32,321 nucleotides of DNA from a virus: positions 1 through 32,321 of IMG/VR virus record IMGVR_UViG_3300032223_000580. One strand, written 5' to 3'. The notes under the pieces are model-generated. The model worked only from the letters and a program-made list of their open reading frames with translations. It had not been told where the DNA came from and made no database searches. This document shows positions 16,909-25,200 of the stretch, piece after piece. Each line of letters starts with the position of its first letter. The first letter of the stretch is position 1. Made by a program: the position numbers and the translations under genes.

Positions 16909-19485
16909 ATGGCGGATGATACTTTCTTCAACGATGTTGAGCTTGATCTTCCCCCAATTGGTCAGCCAGCTCCGTCTCCTTATGGCCGCCTGATCCGTCC
17001 GGGTGAAGTTCCAAGAGATGAAGAAATCACGCAGCATATGCGTGAGGTTCCGCTTGAAGATTTGACCCCGGTCAAACCTCCGGCCCCGCCTCGTGAAAAG
17101 ACAGATGTGGAGAAGATTACTCAGTCGGAGCCATATCGTGCTTTGACCCCACGCGCTATGTCTGAGCGTATTGGTGCATCTCCGCTCCCTTCCGAACAGG
17201 AAGATGTAGATACTGTCAATTTGCGTGAAGAGTTGGCTAAACGAGCAGCTCGTGCAAAGATTGAAGAAGCTACTCGCGGCAAAGGCGAAATCTTTCAAAA
17301 GCCAGCAGTGCAGGAAGCTCTTTCCGCAGCCCATGCTTTTGGCAACGTGCCATTTGGTGCTGTTGACTGGGGTACAGCTTGGACAATCAAAAGCCTCGGT
17401 AATGCTGGCGTAAAGGGCTATGAGCGTTTCGCTGATATGCCAATCCGCCAAATTTATAATGAATCTAAAGAGCTTGGTGGCGCTTTTGAAACTGAAAGCC
17501 CAAAGGCTGCTTTAGCTGGCACGGCTGCTGGCATCCCTGCATTTGCCTATATGTCCCCAGCTATTGCTCCTGAAGCCCTTGGAGCAATTACATCTGGTGG
17601 ATTGACCAGTGCTGTTTACTCCGGCATGGGAACGTATCTTGATACGGGCGATATTGGTGATGCCTTTAAGGCTGCTGGCCTTGGTGCCGTCCTCGGTTCT
17701 GCTGCTGGACCGATCCTTGAGAAGGTAACTTCTGGGTTTGATAAGCTTCAGAAGACAGGCCGCTCTCTCGTGACTGAAAATAGCCTTTCTCCAGAGGCTG
17801 TTAAAATTGCTCGTCAGGCTGGCCTGTCCGATGCAGACATCGAAGCTATTACCCCTCATCTGCTGAAGACGACCGTCTCCTATGGGAACACTCCCGCAGC
17901 AGTGAGGGCAGCCCAGTTCGAAGAGTTTGGCCTCCCTAAAACTGAGGGCATGGTCACACAGGACGCTCGGACCCTTGCTCGTGAGCAATCCGGCAAAGCG
18001 GCTCCTGTTTACAGTGAGATCAAGGCCGCCACAGAAGAAGCTGGCGCACCTATGGCCAAGGCTCGTGCGATTGAGGCTGGTGGCCCTCCTATGGAAGGCG
18101 CAAGGGCTGGCGACATTGCAGGTACTGTGAAGTCAGCGGCAGAAGCTGCTCAAGAGGCTGGTGCGGCTGCTAAGACGGCATATGAGGCCCAGTATGAAAA
18201 GGCTGCTGCGACGCCGGGGTCGTTCGATAAGGACGTTCTAGACAATGTTGGTGATAAGCTTCTTGCAAATTGGGCTTCTAAAGAAAACCGAATTGGTTTC
18301 CGTCAGAACAACTTGGCTCAGGAAGCTGCTGACGAGCTGAACACGAAGCTTGGTCAGTATCTCGATGTTCCGGGTGGTCGTGTCCTGTGGCGCAACTTCC
18401 GCGCTGTTGAAGAAGGCCGTAAGGCAATTACGGGCAAGTTCGCGGATGCTGTGACAAACACAGATCGTGCAGCCCTGCGTCAGATGGTCGATGACTACGA
18501 TCAGTATATTGAGGATTCTATCCGAAAGGGTGCATTCTCCGGCGACCCTGCTGTCATTCAGGAATGGCAGAAGGCCCGTAAGATGTTTGGTGATTACCAA
18601 AACAAATACGGGATCAAGAAGACTGGTGAAGACGCTGGCCGGGTTGTTGAAGACATCGTTAGCGGGAAGAAGACACCCGAAGACGTAGCCAATATGATCT
18701 TCAACTATAATTCTTCAGACGCAAATCTTCGTCGCAACGCCGCTAAGGTCTATATGAACCTTGCTCGTACCCTTGGGCCAAATGCGCCTGAGATGGTTGC
18801 GATCAAGCAGTCATATATTGAAAAACTGATGCAACCAGCTTCGCGCCGTGCCGATGGTTCGGTTCGTCCGGCTGACTTCCAGAAGGTCTCGAAGAACATC
18901 AATGACTTCCTCAATGGGAAAGATCGCGCTTTTGCTCGTGCGGCTCTAACCCCTGCTGAGAAAGCAACCCTTAACCGCTACAAGATGGTTATGGATATTG
19001 CTGGCAAGGTTCCTGAGAAGAAGACATCTGAGGCTCTCCTTCGCATGGGTAGCCATGCGGTGAACTTTGGCATGAACGCAGCCACAATTGCGGCGGGGTC
19101 AGCTTTTGGCCTTAACCATCCGGGCCTCAGCACGGCTCTTGGTGTTGGAGCTGCTCTTGCTGCTGAAGTTGCTCCATATGTGAAAAACAAGTTCACAGCG
19201 ATTACGCCCTCGACAGGCATGACTGGTAAATATCCGTCAATCCGCACTGGTATTGGCCTTGGCATCCCGCAAGTTCCAAAGGTCGTTGAGGATGTCGAGA
19301 ACATTGATCGCCAAGGTCGCAAGGCTGGTGGTCGAGTATCGTTCGACGCTCAAGCTGATAAGCTGATCCGAAATGCGGAATTTGCCAAAAAGAACATTGG
19401 CAAACAGACTGAAAACATCCTCAAGGCACCTGACGAGCATGTCGTTCAAGCCTTGAAAGTTGCAAACGAAAATCTTGAGGGCTGA
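16909..19485 (+). CDS. Probable internal virion / ejection protein
   Basis: The 858-aa protein follows the wall-hydrolase protein after two bases. Its N-terminal 130 residues are acidic and proline-rich. A Gly/Ala hydrophobic stretch (about residues 200-270, with AGTAAGIPAFAYMSPAIAPE and AAGLGAVLGSAAG) may cross or insert into a membrane. The middle is helical and charged. Another Ala/Gly-rich helix-like stretch (AATIAAGSAFG, ALGVGAALAAEVA) precedes a basic end. These features and the position fit proteins that leave the capsid with DNA and form a conduit, as T7 gp15 and gp16 do, but no homologous domain is recognised. Moderate confidence in the general role only. Confidence 0.5.
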   Translation: MADDTFFNDVELDLPPIGQPAPSPYGRLIRPGEVPRDEEITQHMREVPLEDLTPVKPPAPPREKTDVEKITQSEPYRALTPRAMSERIGASPLPSEQEDVDTVNLREELAKRAARAKIEEATRGKGEIFQKPAVQEALSAAHAFGNVPFGAVDWGTAWTIKSLGNAGVKGYERFADMPIRQIYNESKELGGAFETESPKAALAGTAAGIPAFAYMSPAIAPEALGAITSGGLTSAVYSGMGTYLDTGDIGDAFKAAGLGAVLGSAAGPILEKVTSGFDKLQKTGRSLVTENSLSPEAVKIARQAGLSDADIEAITPHLLKTTVSYGNTPAAVRAAQFEEFGLPKTEGMVTQDARTLAREQSGKAAPVYSEIKAATEEAGAPMAKARAIEAGGPPMEGARAGDIAGTVKSAAEAAQEAGAAAKTAYEAQYEKAAATPGSFDKDVLDNVGDKLLANWASKENRIGFRQNNLAQEAADELNTKLGQYLDVPGGRVLWRNFRAVEEGRKAITGKFADAVTNTDRAALRQMVDDYDQYIEDSIRKGAFSGDPAVIQEWQKARKMFGDYQNKYGIKKTGEDAGRVVEDIVSGKKTPEDVANMIFNYNSSDANLRRNAAKVYMNLARTLGPNAPEMVAIKQSYIEKLMQPASRRADGSVRPADFQKVSKNINDFLNGKDRAFARAALTPAEKATLNRYKMVMDIAGKVPEKKTSEALLRMGSHAVNFGMNAATIAAGSAFGLNHPGLSTALGVGAALAAEVAPYVKNKFTAITPSTGMTGKYPSIRTGIGLGIPQVPKVVEDVENIDRQGRKAGGRVSFDAQADKLIRNAEFAKKNIGKQTENILKAPDEHVVQALKVANENLEG

Positions 19486-19488
19486 CCG

Positions 19489-20847
19489 ATGGTCGATTAC
19501 ACGCTGACCGCTAATAAAAACCTCGAAAAGCCCAACCACGGCACCTACGTCAACACTTGGGACGGCCCTCTCAATGATGACTTTGGGTGGATCGACCAAG
19601 CTTTCGGCGGTGTGACAAGTCTTAATGCTTCTGGAGCATCTCCGGGAACTCCGGCTACTCGCCCTCTCACTGCGCCAAATGATGGTTCAAGCCCCACTTG
19701 GGGTGACTATCGTTCCCTGATTTTGGAAGTCAGTGGCGCGATGTCGAACGATGTGACGTTCACGGTTCCTTACACCGTTGGTGGTCAGTGGATCGTTTAT
19801 AATTACACCACAGATGCAACAGGTGGCCCTTGGAAGGTTTATATCGGCCTCGTTGGCGGCACGAGCGTTCTTGTCGAGCGTGGAACCCGTGCGCTGGTTT
19901 ACAGCAATAAAACTGGCGGTATTTTTGCGGTCAATAATATTCCTGCCGCTGATAGCGTCAATACAGCAGCAATTCAAAACGGCGCTGTAACGCTTCCTAA
20001 AATTAACTCGTCTGCCAAAGCCACGGCGGCTGAGTTTAATGCTGGCAACCTGACAGCTTCTGTCACTGCTTCTATTATTGCTACCACGATGACCGTTACT
20101 GCGGTTGCATCAGGCTCGTTGGTAGTTGGCATGACCCTTTCCGGCACTGGTGTAACCGCCGGGACAACGATCACCGCGCTTGGCACAGGTACAGGCGGAA
20201 CTGGCACTTACACCGTAAGCGATTCGCAGACAGTTTCTGCGACTACAATTACAGGCAGTACTAGTGATAAACTTTTGCCTGTTTATTCGGCATGGAACTC
20301 TGCTGCGTATGTCGCTCTTACAGATGCGGCTCAAATCACTCCAGATTTTTCACAGGGTTATAATTTCTCCGTTACAATCAATGGCAACCGCCAGTTGATG
20401 AATCCGAATAATCCTAAGATTGGTCAAAGCGGCCTTATCCTCGTGACAGAAGGCGCTCCTGCTACTGCATCTTTTACCGGAACTATTGATAATGGCTCTG
20501 GCAGCTCCGGTACAACTCTGACGGTTTCATCTGTTGCATCCGGCACACTTGCAATTGGAACAGTAATATCTGGGTCTGGCGTAACTTCTGGCACAACTAT
20601 TACAGCGTTCGGAACAGGCAGCGGAACGGTTGGTACTTACACTGTTAGTGCGGTTCAGCTTGTTTCATCAACGGGCATGTCAGGAACAACGGGGCGAACC
20701 CTAACTTATGACACAGCTTATAAGTTTGCAGGTGGTGTTGCCCCTGTTTTTGACACGACATCAGGATATCTGAACATCCTGACATATAGTGTTTATCAGC
20801 TTTCGCCTCTTCGTATTGCAGTGAGTTGCCTTGCTGGGGTGCGCTAA
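19489..20847 (+). CDS. Fibre-like structural protein with beta-repeat shaft
   Basis: The 452-aa protein has a typical phage fibre N-terminus ([20 protein letters not shown] then [21 protein letters not shown]), which probably attaches to the tail. Two related shaft units, encoded at about 20053-20262 and 20467-20688, read V.S.VASG.L..GT..SG.GVT.GTTITA.GTG...GTYTVS. The C-terminus is beta-rich and ends in ...[17 protein letters not shown]. It is likely a second fibre or short spike, joined by TAATG to a glycine-rich tip gene, as in the fibre/tip pair at the left of the window. Receptor specificity is unknown. Confidence 0.6.
   Translation: MVDYTLTANKNLEKPNHGTYVNTWDGPLNDDFGWIDQAFGGVTSLNASGASPGTPATRPLTAPNDGSSPTWGDYRSLILEVSGAMSNDVTFTVPYTVGGQWIVYNYTTDATGGPWKVYIGLVGGTSVLVERGTRALVYSNKTGGIFAVNNIPAADSVNTAAIQNGAVTLPKINSSAKATAAEFNAGNLTASVTASIIATTMTVTAVASGSLVVGMTLSGTGVTAGTTITALGTGTGGTGTYTVSDSQTVSATTITGSTSDKLLPVYSAWNSAAYVALTDAAQITPDFSQGYNFSVTINGNRQLMNPNNPKIGQSGLILVTEGAPATASFTGTIDNGSGSSGTTLTVSSVASGTLAIGTVISGSGVTSGTTITAFGTGSGTVGTYTVSAVQLVSSTGMSGTTGRTLTYDTAYKFAGGVAPVFDTTSGYLNILTYSVYQLSPLRIAVSCLAGVR
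20053..20688 (+). repeat. Two beta-repeat units in the second fibre
   Basis: Units at about 20053-20262 and 20467-20688 encode related strands around the phrase SG.GVT.GTTITA.GTG...GTYTVS. They are diverged in DNA but clear at protein level. Confidence 0.6.
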
Positions 20848-21536
20848 TGCTTCCGGGAACGTTTAATAATCTTCTTCTTGGCGGGGCTGTCGTTCCCGGC
20901 TCTCAGACGTATTCAACCGCTGGAACTTATTCATTTAAAGTTCCTGCATATAATAAAATCACATTCACCCTTTGGGGTGGTGGTGCGGCGGGTGGCTGGG
21001 GATATGGCGCTGGCCAAAATGGCAACAATACGACTGTCAGTTTTTCTGGATCGTCTTTAGTTGCTGGTGGCGGTACAGGTGGTTATTCAGGATACTATCG
21101 GCGCGGCATCGGCGCGGGTGGACCCGGTGGAACTGCAAGCGGCGGCAATGTAACAAATATAAACGGTGGTGATGGCATCGCCGGATATGTTTACACCAAC
21201 TCAACAAGTTCATGGGCCAATGGCGGTGCGTCTCCAAATGGTGGCGCTGGTGGCAATGGTAATACGCAAAGAGCGCCGGGACCATGGAATGGATCACCCG
21301 GATTTGCACCCGGTGGTGGTGGTGGTGGTGGTTATTCGGAAGATACTTCTGGTAGTAGCCACAACTGGCAAGGCGGTGGTGGCGGTGGAGCCGGAGCTTA
21401 TGTTGTTTCAACTTACACGTCAGCAACTGGGCCAACGCAAGGTTCAACTATTTCTATCACGGTTGGTGATGGAGGAGCTGGCGCAGGAAATGGCGCTTCA
21501 GGCGCAGCAGGTCAAATTATTGTTGCTTGGGCTTAA
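20847..21536 (+). CDS. Glycine-rich tail tip protein
   Basis: The 229-aa protein starts at the ATG overlapping the stop of the fibre-like gene (TAATG); an earlier in-frame start inside that gene is less likely. It has an N-terminal attachment segment ([20 protein letters not shown]), one strand YNKITFTLWGGGAAGGWG and a single polyglycine domain ending in STISITVGDGGAGAG and QIIVAWA. It resembles one module of the 608-aa glycine-rich protein at 2400-4226. A role as a receptor-binding tip is likely. The stop codon TAA overlaps the stop of the opposite-strand oxygenase gene in a shared TTAA. Confidence 0.6.
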   Translation: MLPGTFNNLLLGGAVVPGSQTYSTAGTYSFKVPAYNKITFTLWGGGAAGGWGYGAGQNGNNTTVSFSGSSLVAGGGTGGYSGYYRRGIGAGGPGGTASGGNVTNINGGDGIAGYVYTNSTSSWANGGASPNGGAGGNGNTQRAPGPWNGSPGFAPGGGGGGGYSEDTSGSSHNWQGGGGGGAGAYVVSTYTSATGPTQGSTISITVGDGGAGAGNGASGAAGQIIVAWA

Positions 21537-22216
21537 CCAAAGGTTCTCCAATTACGCTTTGGTTGAAGCCCAAGAGCTTTAGATGACTTCTCTTTGTATG
21601 TTATGACAATATCTCCTGCCAAAGAGATGCGATGTGTCTTAACGTCATCCATTGTTTTTATCCCCGGATCACGCATTGTGGTTTTTCCAAGCGTGTCATG
21701 GTTCATGCGAGATGGGAACAAATACATGGTCCCTTCTGAAGCAGGAAATGACCACGCATAAGAGTTGAAGACATTCCATTCAGCCGGATTATTAAATCTG
21801 ACAAAACCCGGAAACGGCTCATATTTATCGTTAGCGGCATAGAACTGAATTGGCTGGGCGCAATCAGTTGGCACGTTGATATAATAGACAAACGACAAGT
21901 GAGCATCGCCATGCCCATGAAACGGTGTCGATCTGTCTTTGATGATGTTGAACCATGACTTGACGATGTTGAAGTCAAAGTTGGACGGGTCCACTTGCAT
22001 CACTTCGCAATATTGCTTTGCTACGCTCGTTGCCATATCGAAGATAGGCGTAAACATGGGATCATGATGCAGCGTGACATGGCCTGTGCTTTCATCTGAA
22101 TAACCATCGCTATCCAAATGGTTCATGAGGGCGTTCATCGCGACCAATTTTGTATGGTCATGATCTGAATTAACTTCTTCTAAAAACAGCGTTGGAAATA
22201 GAGCGTGAATTTGCAT
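21533..22216 (-). CDS. 2-oxoglutarate/Fe(II)-dependent oxygenase-like protein
   Basis: The 227-aa protein fits the family of 2OG-Fe(II) oxygenases seen in phages of aquatic bacteria. An HxD pair is visible in FHGHGDAHLSFVYYINVP; a later histidine in PSRMNHDTLGK, then HRISLAGDIVITY, supply the distal His and the Arg that holds 2-oxoglutarate. It is the last gene of the minus-strand operon, 11 bases after the GcrA-like gene, and converges on the tip protein. The substrate is unknown; hydroxylation of protein or nucleic acid is possible. The fold call is good, activity inferred. Confidence 0.65.
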   Translation of the reverse strand: MQIHALFPTLFLEEVNSDHDHTKLVAMNALMNHLDSDGYSDESTGHVTLHHDPMFTPIFDMATSVAKQYCEVMQVDPSNFDFNIVKSWFNIIKDRSTPFHGHGDAHLSFVYYINVPTDCAQPIQFYAANDKYEPFPGFVRFNNPAEWNVFNSYAWSFPASEGTMYLFPSRMNHDTLGKTTMRDPGIKTMDDVKTHRISLAGDIVITYKEKSSKALGLQPKRNWRTFG

Positions 22217-22227
22217 TTACTTGTCTC

Positions 22228-22731
22228 TTATTTTGCGCGGTGTTTGAATATCAATTTAGGATTGCGTGACTGATGTTCTGAAGGTTTTGACCGAGCAGGA
22301 ATATAGCAAATCTTTGCATGTTCCTCACAGTATGACCGAACCTTCTTCACTTTGTTGCAGAATATAAAGTTGCCAGCGTTCCCATCATTTATGACGTAGC
22401 GGCATGAGTCTGGACGAAGGCCATCAAACATCACTGGCTGCCGTGGTTTTGGAGCAGCTTCAGCCGTATCAAAGGGCAACTTTTCAAGATCAGCTACCTT
22501 AATCTGAACAAGCCGAGCTTTCTTCTTTTCTGCAATATTTTCTTTAATTTTTTGAGCTTTTAAACGATCCCCATACGCGATGAACCCATTTTTACGGAGA
22601 CGGTTGATTTTTCCGATGACAGCGTTTCTGGTCTTGCCAATCTTTGCGCCAATCTCTGATCCGGTAAACCCTTCGGACCACATTTTGACCATGACCTTAT
22701 CAGTCTCGCTGAGGTGTTGGATTTCTTTCAT
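22228..22731 (-). CDS. GcrA-family transcription regulator
   Basis: The 167-aa protein carries both GcrA hallmarks. The N-terminal HTH (residues 16-48, VKMWSEGFTGSEIGAKIG then KTRNAVIGKINRL) is the helix pair that binds DNA. A C-terminal cysteine motif (residues 110-140, CRYVINDGNAGNFIFCNK, then YCEEHAK) matches the segment that binds sigma70. GcrA controls cell-cycle genes of Alphaproteobacteria, often at GANTC sites methylated by CcrM. I chose this start because AAAGGA lies seven bases before it; an ATG 24 bases upstream has no clear site. The gene overlaps the preceding small gene by 32 bases. Family call is strong; phage use is inferred. Confidence 0.85.
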   Translation of the reverse strand: MKEIQHLSETDKVMVKMWSEGFTGSEIGAKIGKTRNAVIGKINRLRKNGFIAYGDRLKAQKIKENIAEKKKARLVQIKVADLEKLPFDTAEAAPKPRQPVMFDGLRPDSCRYVINDGNAGNFIFCNKVKKVRSYCEEHAKICYIPARSKPSEHQSRNPKLIFKHRAK

Positions 22732-22855
22732 ATCTATATCCTTTGATTTTTTCATAAAAATATATCGCTAACTCTATCATTCCGATGATGGCGCAGATGG
22801 TGAAAATGATGGCAGCATAGAATGCCGCCACCATCAGTTCGAGTGAATAGACCAT
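22700..22855 (-). CDS. Small membrane protein
   Basis: A 51-aa reading frame begins four bases after the stop of the DUF6378-like gene and runs into the GcrA-like gene. It has a hydrophobic span of about 22 residues (MVAAFYAAIIFTICAIIGMI) and a basic tail (KIKGYRYERNP). Tight spacing and a clean membrane segment suggest it is real. No family is recognised; a short leader or inner-membrane modulator is possible. Confidence 0.45.
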   Translation of the reverse strand: MVYSLELMVAAFYAAIIFTICAIIGMIELAIYFYEKIKGYRYERNPTPQRD

Positions 22856-22859
22856 CAGA

Positions 22860-23267
22860 TTATGAGCTGATTTCGTCTGGCTTCGGCGTAAACGTAACCG
22901 TCTGGGAAGTTGGAGCTTGGGCTGCATATTCTTGAGCCTTAATGTTCGCAAACTTCTTAGCAATCATAGCTGCTGTATCGTCCTCAACGGCGGTCTCGAT
23001 TGAAGACTGCGCCCCAGCGAACTGAGCAGCAAATGCCAGATAGTTGACGCCATCAACGTATGAATCGCTGTTGATGCGATCTTCTTGTAGACGGCCAAGT
23101 TTGGTCGCCACTTGGATCATCGCAATGTCATACGGCGAAATGTTTTTGTTGAGGATGATCGATGCCAGTTTAGCAATACGATCAAAGCACTCCTCTTCCG
23201 GGCCGTATTGGCGGCCTCGTGCGCTCAACGTGAGGGCGGCTGTTTTCAGGACTTCTGTATGCTTCAT
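22860..23267 (-). CDS. DUF6378-like phage protein
   Basis: The 135-aa protein starts MKHTEVLKTAALTL. AAAGGAT lies eight bases upstream of this ATG, while the ATG six bases earlier is too close to the site. GRQYGPEEECFDRIAKLAS, ISPYDIAMIQVATKLGRLQ and the following SYVDGVNYLAFAAQFA match DUF6378, a helical family common in phages and of unknown biochemical role. The C-terminal 45 residues are acidic, then Pro/Thr-rich, and look disordered. It sits in the recombination and regulation operon. Confidence 0.6.
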   Translation of the reverse strand: MKHTEVLKTAALTLSARGRQYGPEEECFDRIAKLASIILNKNISPYDIAMIQVATKLGRLQEDRINSDSYVDGVNYLAFAAQFAGAQSSIETAVEDDTAAMIAKKFANIKAQEYAAQAPTSQTVTFTPKPDEISS

Positions 23268-23529
23268 CTTCATATCCTTTCAGGTATTCAATAAACTCTT
23301 GCACTTTACCAACATGGGCGGTGTTGATGATTATTTCGCCCCTGTCTTCCCATACAGGCTCAGAAACTGGGCCTAACTTTTTGCGATAGAACTGGCGACC
23401 AAGAATGAAAATCTCATCATTCAGAACCCTCCAAAACTCTTCGCAGCTTTCTGAAGGGTGATCGACAGTTATCTGATGCACAGCGTAACCCTGTCCGCTG
23501 GGCATATTCATCGTGATTAGAAACTTCAC
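23182..23529 (-). CDS. Hypothetical protein with a tail overlapping the next gene
   Basis: The 115-aa protein uses a GTG start overlapping the HNH stop (GTGA), with an AGGAGA site. The N-terminus MKFLITMNMPSGQGYAVHQIT and the EEFWRVLNDEIFILGRQFY and GEIIINTAHVGKVQEF segments resemble small unassigned phage proteins with the MKFL.SMNMPS start. The last 30 residues are Pro/Arg-rich and overlap the following gene by 86 bases in another frame, which suggests that an earlier stop was lost. Function unknown. Confidence 0.5.
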   Translation of the reverse strand: MKFLITMNMPSGQGYAVHQITVDHPSESCEEFWRVLNDEIFILGRQFYRKKLGPVSEPVWEDRGEIIINTAHVGKVQEFIEYLKGYEDEAYRSPENSRPHVERTRPPIRPGRGVL

Positions 23530-23873
23530 GTTTCTCTCCTTACAACCGACCCGTCCATCTTCTTCTTCCATTTAGAATTTCGACCGCCGGGTAAAGGGCT
23601 TCTAGATTGTTTAGCGCCTATATGCCGCTGGCGGATACGTTTGACCTTTGCGATCTGAGGCATATCCACGGTAGCAGTATGAACACGGTGGCACTTCCGA
23701 TGGGCAACCAACCAGTTTGACTCATCATCAGCACCCCCGCACTCAAGAGGAATTTCGTGACTAACATCCCAATCTTCTCCGGGGATGACTTTCAGGCTGC
23801 ATAAGTGGCAAACGCCACCGTGCCGCATAAAAATATCAACCCTCATTTTTGCGGTGATACGTTTGCGTTTCAT
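23526..23873 (-). CDS. HNH endonuclease
   Basis: The 115-aa protein has a basic N-terminus (MKRKRITAKMR) and the zinc-bound HNH layout: C22-x2-C25, WDVSHEIPLECGG with H39, ESNW with N53, and RKCHRVH with C61 and H62. It starts at an ATG inside ATGA, overlapping the stop of the preceding gene. A nuclease of this size may be a free-standing homing-type or a packaging-associated enzyme. Its place in the recombination operon rather than near terminase leaves the exact job open. Confidence 0.75.
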   Translation of the reverse strand: MKRKRITAKMRVDIFMRHGGVCHLCSLKVIPGEDWDVSHEIPLECGGADDESNWLVAHRKCHRVHTATVDMPQIAKVKRIRQRHIGAKQSRSPLPGGRNSKWKKKMDGSVVRRET

Positions 23874-24124
23874 TGAACTTTTTCTGGTTCGTTCCAAACA
23901 CAGACGCCAGTTTTATCGCAATCTAGAACGACGTTTTTCATTGCTACATTGAGCGTGTCAATAACCTTAAGAGTTTCATCAAGGTTTGGACCTGTCGTCA
24001 TCAGCACATCGCAAATTGCAACAATTAGCGCACGAACTATATCAGATGTATTCTCTCCACTAATTACGTCCATGATTTCTTTTTGCAGGTATACAACTGC
24101 GTCAACTTCTTGTTCATCAGCCAT
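23870..24124 (-). CDS. Hypothetical acidic helical protein
   Basis: The 84-aa protein starts MADEQEVDAVVYLQKEIMDV, two bases after the upstream gene ends, with GGGAA nearby. It is acidic and mainly helical, with four Asp/Glu-rich amphipathic segments and two cysteines near the end (DCDKTGVCVW). No membrane segment or known motif is seen. A longer in-frame start would lie inside the neighbouring gene. Function unknown. Confidence 0.5.
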   Translation of the reverse strand: MADEQEVDAVVYLQKEIMDVISGENTSDIVRALIVAICDVLMTTGPNLDETLKVIDTLNVAMKNVVLDCDKTGVCVWNEPEKVQ

Positions 24125-24125
24125 A

Positions 24126-24629
24126 TCAATTCCCAATCTTGTTATGAATAGTTTTACCAAGTTTTTCGCATATTGTCTCAATCGGAGTAAGATCAGATTG
24201 AGGTATCCAACGTGCCTCTGGCCCTCTATGATCCGCAGGTTGGATTGGAAAGGTCACGGCGCGTTTCCCTGAGATACCACCGACAACTGTGTAAAACGGG
24301 CAGTCAGTAATGACAAGGATATATATGTAATCTTCCTTATCAGCTTCCCTGAAAACCAGTTTACCATTTTTGTAGTTTGTAGACCTGATCTGGAATTGGT
24401 CCGACACATCCGCATTTTTAAATGACTTGATGTGGCCGCCCCAATACTCATTCAGCATCTTAGCTACAGCCATTTCGGCCAAAGCGCCGTCGATGTCGAT
24501 ATTCCAATCACGAGCCTTATAGAATGATGGCTTATTGAACCCGCCCCGAATGCTGTCCATGCTACGCATGACGCCAACATTAGCCCCGTAATGGACTTCA
24601 TCAAGAGTGAGTTCAATTTTAACAGACAT
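24126..24629 (-). CDS. Conserved phage protein, possible nuclease-like fold
   Basis: The 167-aa protein starts MSVKIELTLDEVHYGA, overlapping the stop of the upstream gene by one base. Similar phage proteins share an N-terminal DIDGALAEMAVAK helix and a following DVSDQFQIRSTNYKNGKLVFR strand pair, then a W.PQ.dL.P end. An acidic residue on a helix, then DxF..QIRS, is compatible with a PD-(D/E)xK-like nuclease core, but the usual E-x-K is not clear. I recognise the family pattern and not its function. Confidence 0.5.
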   Translation of the reverse strand: MSVKIELTLDEVHYGANVGVMRSMDSIRGGFNKPSFYKARDWNIDIDGALAEMAVAKMLNEYWGGHIKSFKNADVSDQFQIRSTNYKNGKLVFREADKEDYIYILVITDCPFYTVVGGISGKRAVTFPIQPADHRGPEARWIPQSDLTPIETICEKLGKTIHNKIGN

Positions 24630-24946
24630 CAAAGTTTCATTTCTGCTCTGCGGGTAGCCGCATGTGATTGCCATTCGCTAAACTGCATACGGATATATTC
24701 GAGTTGAACTTTCAAAAGCGCAGCTTGTTTGCGCGTATCGACCATTTCAATGATATACCCAGACCAGTCAGCGGATGCCTTGACGTTCATTTCCGCCTTA
24801 GAGACAGGCATGTCGCCAAGATCGGCCATCTTCTTGGAAAGGAAAGCTGATTTGCTCTCCTCCAAAAGATTGGCCGCAGCGTCTGCATCAACCCACTTCT
24901 TGGCGATGATGCGGAACTGCTCTGAGAGTGGCAGGTTGCTATCCAT
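24629..24946 (-). CDS. Conserved helical phage recombination-operon protein
   Basis: The 105-aa protein begins MDSNLPLSEQFRIIAKKWVDADAAANLLEE and continues as long charged helices with KSAFLSKKMADLGDMPVSKAEM and LLKVQLEYIRMQFSEWQS. The WVDADAAA...LGD.PVSKAEM pattern recurs in phages next to exonuclease and SSB-like genes. It is probably a DNA-metabolism accessory protein. No catalytic residues seen. It starts at the last base of the preceding stop. Confidence 0.55.
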   Translation of the reverse strand: MDSNLPLSEQFRIIAKKWVDADAAANLLEESKSAFLSKKMADLGDMPVSKAEMNVKASADWSGYIIEMVDTRKQAALLKVQLEYIRMQFSEWQSHAATRRAEMKL

Positions 24947-25200
24947 CAGAATGGGATCGAATCGTCAATGTCGTTAGAAACATTACGCGGCTCTTCACGG
25001 CGCGGCTCAAGGCTTTGATCTTTACGAGTGAAAGACTGGCTGAACCACTTTTTGCCGTCTTTAGTTTCCTTGACCCAAGCTGACTGCCAATACTCTACGC
25101 CGTCGATCATGACGCTGCCCTTATATGGCGGAGCTTTATCGCTTGTCATCTTGTCGTTCTTGAAGAGCGAACCAGAGTTATTCTTTTGTTCGTAAGCCAT
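24946..25200 (-). CDS. Small ssDNA-binding-like protein with acidic C-terminal tip
   Basis: The 84-aa protein begins MAYEQKNNSGSLFKNDK and has short beta strands (KGSVMIDGVEYWQSAWVKE, GKKWFSQSFTRK) compatible with an OB-like fold, as in the DUF736-type phage proteins. It ends DIDDSIPF, which closely resembles the DDDIPF tip by which bacterial SSB recruits partners. It lies directly after the exonuclease gene (TGATG overlap), fitting a role in coating or handing over single strands. SSB function is inferred from the tail and context. Confidence 0.55.
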   Translation of the reverse strand: MAYEQKNNSGSLFKNDKMTSDKAPPYKGSVMIDGVEYWQSAWVKETKDGKKWFSQSFTRKDQSLEPRREEPRNVSNDIDDSIPF

